Assembly: GCF_026262505.1 (NCBI RefSeq)
Contig: NC_067203.1
Coordinates: 10,044,001 to 10,108,000 of the forward strand
DNA: 64,000 nucleotides
Direction: 5' to 3'
Source: Trichomonas vaginalis G3
Lineage: Eukaryota; Parabasalia; Trichomonadida; Trichomonadidae
Numbering within the stretch: position 1 is the first letter of the stretch; every line of letters starts with the position of its first letter. Of this stretch, positions 61,979 through 64,000 are shown one piece after another. Position numbers and translations under genes: made by a program. Below the pieces are notes generated by a model that was not told the DNA's origin, did not search any database, and saw nothing but the letters and a program-made list of their open reading frames with translations.

Positions 61979-62559
61979 TTTACTCTAAGGTGAAACTAGC
62001 ACAGCGATAATGGATTTCATGACTTTTAGTATTTCATGCAATCTTAACAAATAGCCTTACAAGTACTTCCAGTGTCCCTAGCTGTCCCTCCTTTTTATAT
62101 AACTCCATGACATTTATAATCTCGCGAAACTTAACAGGTAGCATAACAGATTAAAATCAGATGAGGTTTTGAACCAAAATTTCTAAGCAACGTTGTCAAG
62201 GATTTTGAGGAACTAGGGACAGAGTGTGGCAAAGTCCAAGATTTAATTTATCTTCATCTGTTTCATCAGCTATCTCATCTAATATGCCAATATTTTATTC
62301 ATAACTCGTGGCAAACCCACTAACTTTCATTATGTTCATCTGCATGCTTCATCTGATAGAAAGTATGACTTTCATTATTTCCAGAACTTAATGAAAACTA
62401 CTAGGGACAGAGACCATGGCAAAGTTCATGATTTAATTTATTCTCTCACTAACAACAAACACAAATGACAAACACTAACGACAAGTACTAACCTCAGCAC
62501 AAATGACAAACACTAACAACAAACACAAACTCCAACACTAACGACAAAAATAAATGTCC
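61979..62559. other. Spacer with imperfect direct repeats
   Basis: ACTAGGGACAGAG..TGGCAAAG, then TC(C/A)A(A/T)GATTTAATTTAT recurs at about 62212 and 62399 (about 45 bp, several changes). 62450-62545 is a low-complexity run of ACAAACACTAAC-like units. No gene is visible. Confidence 0.6.
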
Positions 62560-64000
62560 TCACTTCTTAACAAAGTAATATGTGCTTCTTACACCACCAT
62601 AGCTCAAACGTTTCTTTTCAAACATCGATTGAAACTTATTTTGAGCCATTGGCTTTAGTCTCTTTTTCTTCAAATACGCCAAGAAATTTTCTTCACATCT
62701 TTTCACTTCATAGCCTTCTTTAAACTCCTCCTTGTTAAGTTCTATGAAATCCTTTATCTCATTCTTTGTTGCAATGGCTTCTTCACGAACGACATCGTGA
62801 ACTATTTCATTATTGTTCTCATGAACGACCTCCTCACTGTTCTCATGAACTATTTCAACACTGTTCTCATGTATGACCTCCTCACTGTTCTCATGAACTA
62901 TTTCAACACTGTTCTCATGTATGACCTCCTCACTGTTCTCATGAACTATTTCAACACTGTTCTCATGTATGACCTCCTTACTGTTCTCATGAACTATTTC
63001 AACACTGTTCTCATGTATGACCTCCTTACTGTTCTCATGAACTATTTCATCATTGCATTCATGTATGACCTCCTCACTGTTCTCATGAACTATTTCATCA
63101 TTGCATTCATGTATGACCTCCTCACTGTTCTCATGAACTATTTCATCATTGCATTCATGTATGACCTCCTCACTGTCTTTCATAAGCGTTTCAAAGTCTC
63201 CTTTACTCATTACTTCAATCTCATGCTGTTCACAATAGTACTTAAACTCACTGTATATGTCTTTGTTGTATGTTATATTGCTTCCCATGTACTCCATGAA
63301 TTTTTCAAGCACTTCTCATAATTCACTGTTTCTTTCTTTCCACGACCTTCTAATATCATACTTGCTTCGTAAATATAACTTCTTGCAGAACCGTCTCGCT
63401 TTCTACTTCTTTCACAAATTCTCTCATCTTGCCACCAAATACATTTGAACTACATGCAAAGAATTCATTCCCTTCGCAAATTCTTTATATCTTCTGTAGC
63501 ACTCTGTACAATTCCATCCGTACAAACTTTTCATAGAACTCCTCGTAAAACATTTGGTAAGGTGTTTTGTTCATTTCGATGAGTTCTTGTTTAGCCCTGG
63601 TGAATGGTATCTTCCTTACATCAAATTCACTTAAATCTTTCTTCATGAAGTACGTCAGTAAGTTTGAATAAAACTCTTCATTAAAGCTTTCAATAAGATT
63701 TGAGAAATATTCGTAATTTCCTTTGTATCTGCTGCTTACTTCAATGACAACAAATCTTCTGTCGTCTTTGTCAATCTTTACTGAGTTGAAGTTGTTAGAT
63801 ATCATGATGATATTACAAACATTCTCTATCTTTCTTACTGGCTGACACTTCTGATTTAAGTCCAACTGAGTCTCTGTTACTATTGACTTTAGTGCGTCGT
63901 GGTTCATGACCTTAGACGTATCGCATGAGCTTAGTTCATTGCATACGATGAGCTTCATGTTCTCAATAGCAGCATTGAATCTACCAACCACATTCTCTAT
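62560..64000 (-). pseudogene. Primase/SF3-helicase of a virus- or plasmid-like element, decayed and cut by the window end
   Basis: Read leftward from the edge. The frame enters open. It has IENMKLIVCNELSS (SF3 motif-B region) and NVCNIIMISNNFNSVKIDKD, then DRRFVVIEVS (motif C and the following arginine), as in the D5/DUF5906-type primase-helicases. The Walker A part lies beyond the window. A TAA at 63485 stops it. The frame goes on (GNEFFACSSNVFGGKMREFV) to TGA at about 63370, a one-base shift follows, then TGA at 63316. The last part (ATG 63297 to 62560) has a winged-helix-like segment (YSEFKYYCEQHEIEVMSKGD), nine 16-residue repeats and a second similar segment (FLAYLKKKRLKPMAQNKFQS). One ancestral gene with three breaks explains the whole. 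Confidence 0.65.
62790..63180 (-). repeat. 48-bp (2 x 24) tandem repeat inside the helicase remnant
   Basis: About nine coding units of the form EEVIHENSVEIVHENS, each itself two 8-residue halves ([EK]EVIHENS, VEIVHENS). The left part uses NSVEIV units, the right part CNDEIV units, so two sub-arrays have expanded separately. Confidence 0.9.

Noticed and set aside
62790..63180. CRISPR-like array
   Set aside because: The units are contiguous coding repeats without unique spacers, in a eukaryotic genome.
62797..63321. 174-codon plus-strand ORF of repeated NYFNTVLMYDLLTVLM
   Set aside because: Antisense of the 48-bp repeat array; repeats whose length is a multiple of three keep all frames open.

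Overview
The window looks like nuclear DNA of a parabasalid protist, most likely a Tritrichomonas species such as T. foetus. It is very AT-rich. Its genes are mostly intronless and separated by short AT-rich gaps. Several genes have a TCAxTTTT-like initiator just before the ATG. The families present are those expanded in trichomonads: DUF3447-type ankyrin proteins, Rab GTPases, degenerate kinases and beta-helix-like surface proteins. The genus call is inference.

Layout. 0.9-2.2 kb: ankyrin gene broken by an in-frame stop. 2.3-21.4 kb: housekeeping block with a NUFIP1-like snoRNP factor, a large ARM-repeat pseudokinase, a frameshifted sugar transporter, a four-TM protein, a Rab32-like GTPase, a PPP2R3C/TON2-like EF-hand protein, a caspase-fold protein without its catalytic pair, a PIN/auxin-efflux-type carrier, transketolase, a second Rab and a coiled-coil protein. 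21.5-24.4 kb: a secreted-type protein, then two adjacent Mutator-like (MULE) insertions with 9-10 bp target duplications. One carries a nested TTAA-flanked MITE; the other holds a captured ORF (Pack-MULE-like). 24.9-35.3 kb: a short basic protein, AP-3 beta, Sec24, another MULE-type MITE, a further MITE and a FANCD2-like gene. 35.6-43.8 kb: an ankyrin pseudogene, a beta-helix gene, a complete Kolobok-type element with TTAA target duplication, then about 3 kb of non-coding DNA studded with perfect hairpins. 43.9-55.5 kb: peroxiredoxin, two poorly understood genes, calmodulin, a Ubc12-like E2, ribosomal protein L26, a ubiquitin-like membrane protein, beta'-COP and an RBBP9-like hydrolase. 55.7-64 kb: a broken beta-helix gene, a MULE terminus identical to the one at 23.5 kb, a tRNA-like sequence between inverted repeats, a mariner transposase, and a decayed primase/SF3-helicase gene running off the end.

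Functional groupings: vesicle traffic (two Rabs, AP-3 beta, Sec24, beta'-COP), ubiquitin-like systems (Ubc12-like E2, UBL protein), DNA repair (FANCD2-like) and carbon/redox metabolism (transketolase, sugar transporter, peroxiredoxin). They are interspersed and not co-ordered, as expected in a eukaryote.

The most notable observations are the Pack-MULE-like element, MULE termini that contain a host-like initiator sequence, an E2F-site-like plus initiator module shared by the Kolobok and mariner transposase genes, and a family of perfect GC-rich hairpins. Several ORFs are broken by one-base indels in A-runs, so assembly error must be weighed against true decay.
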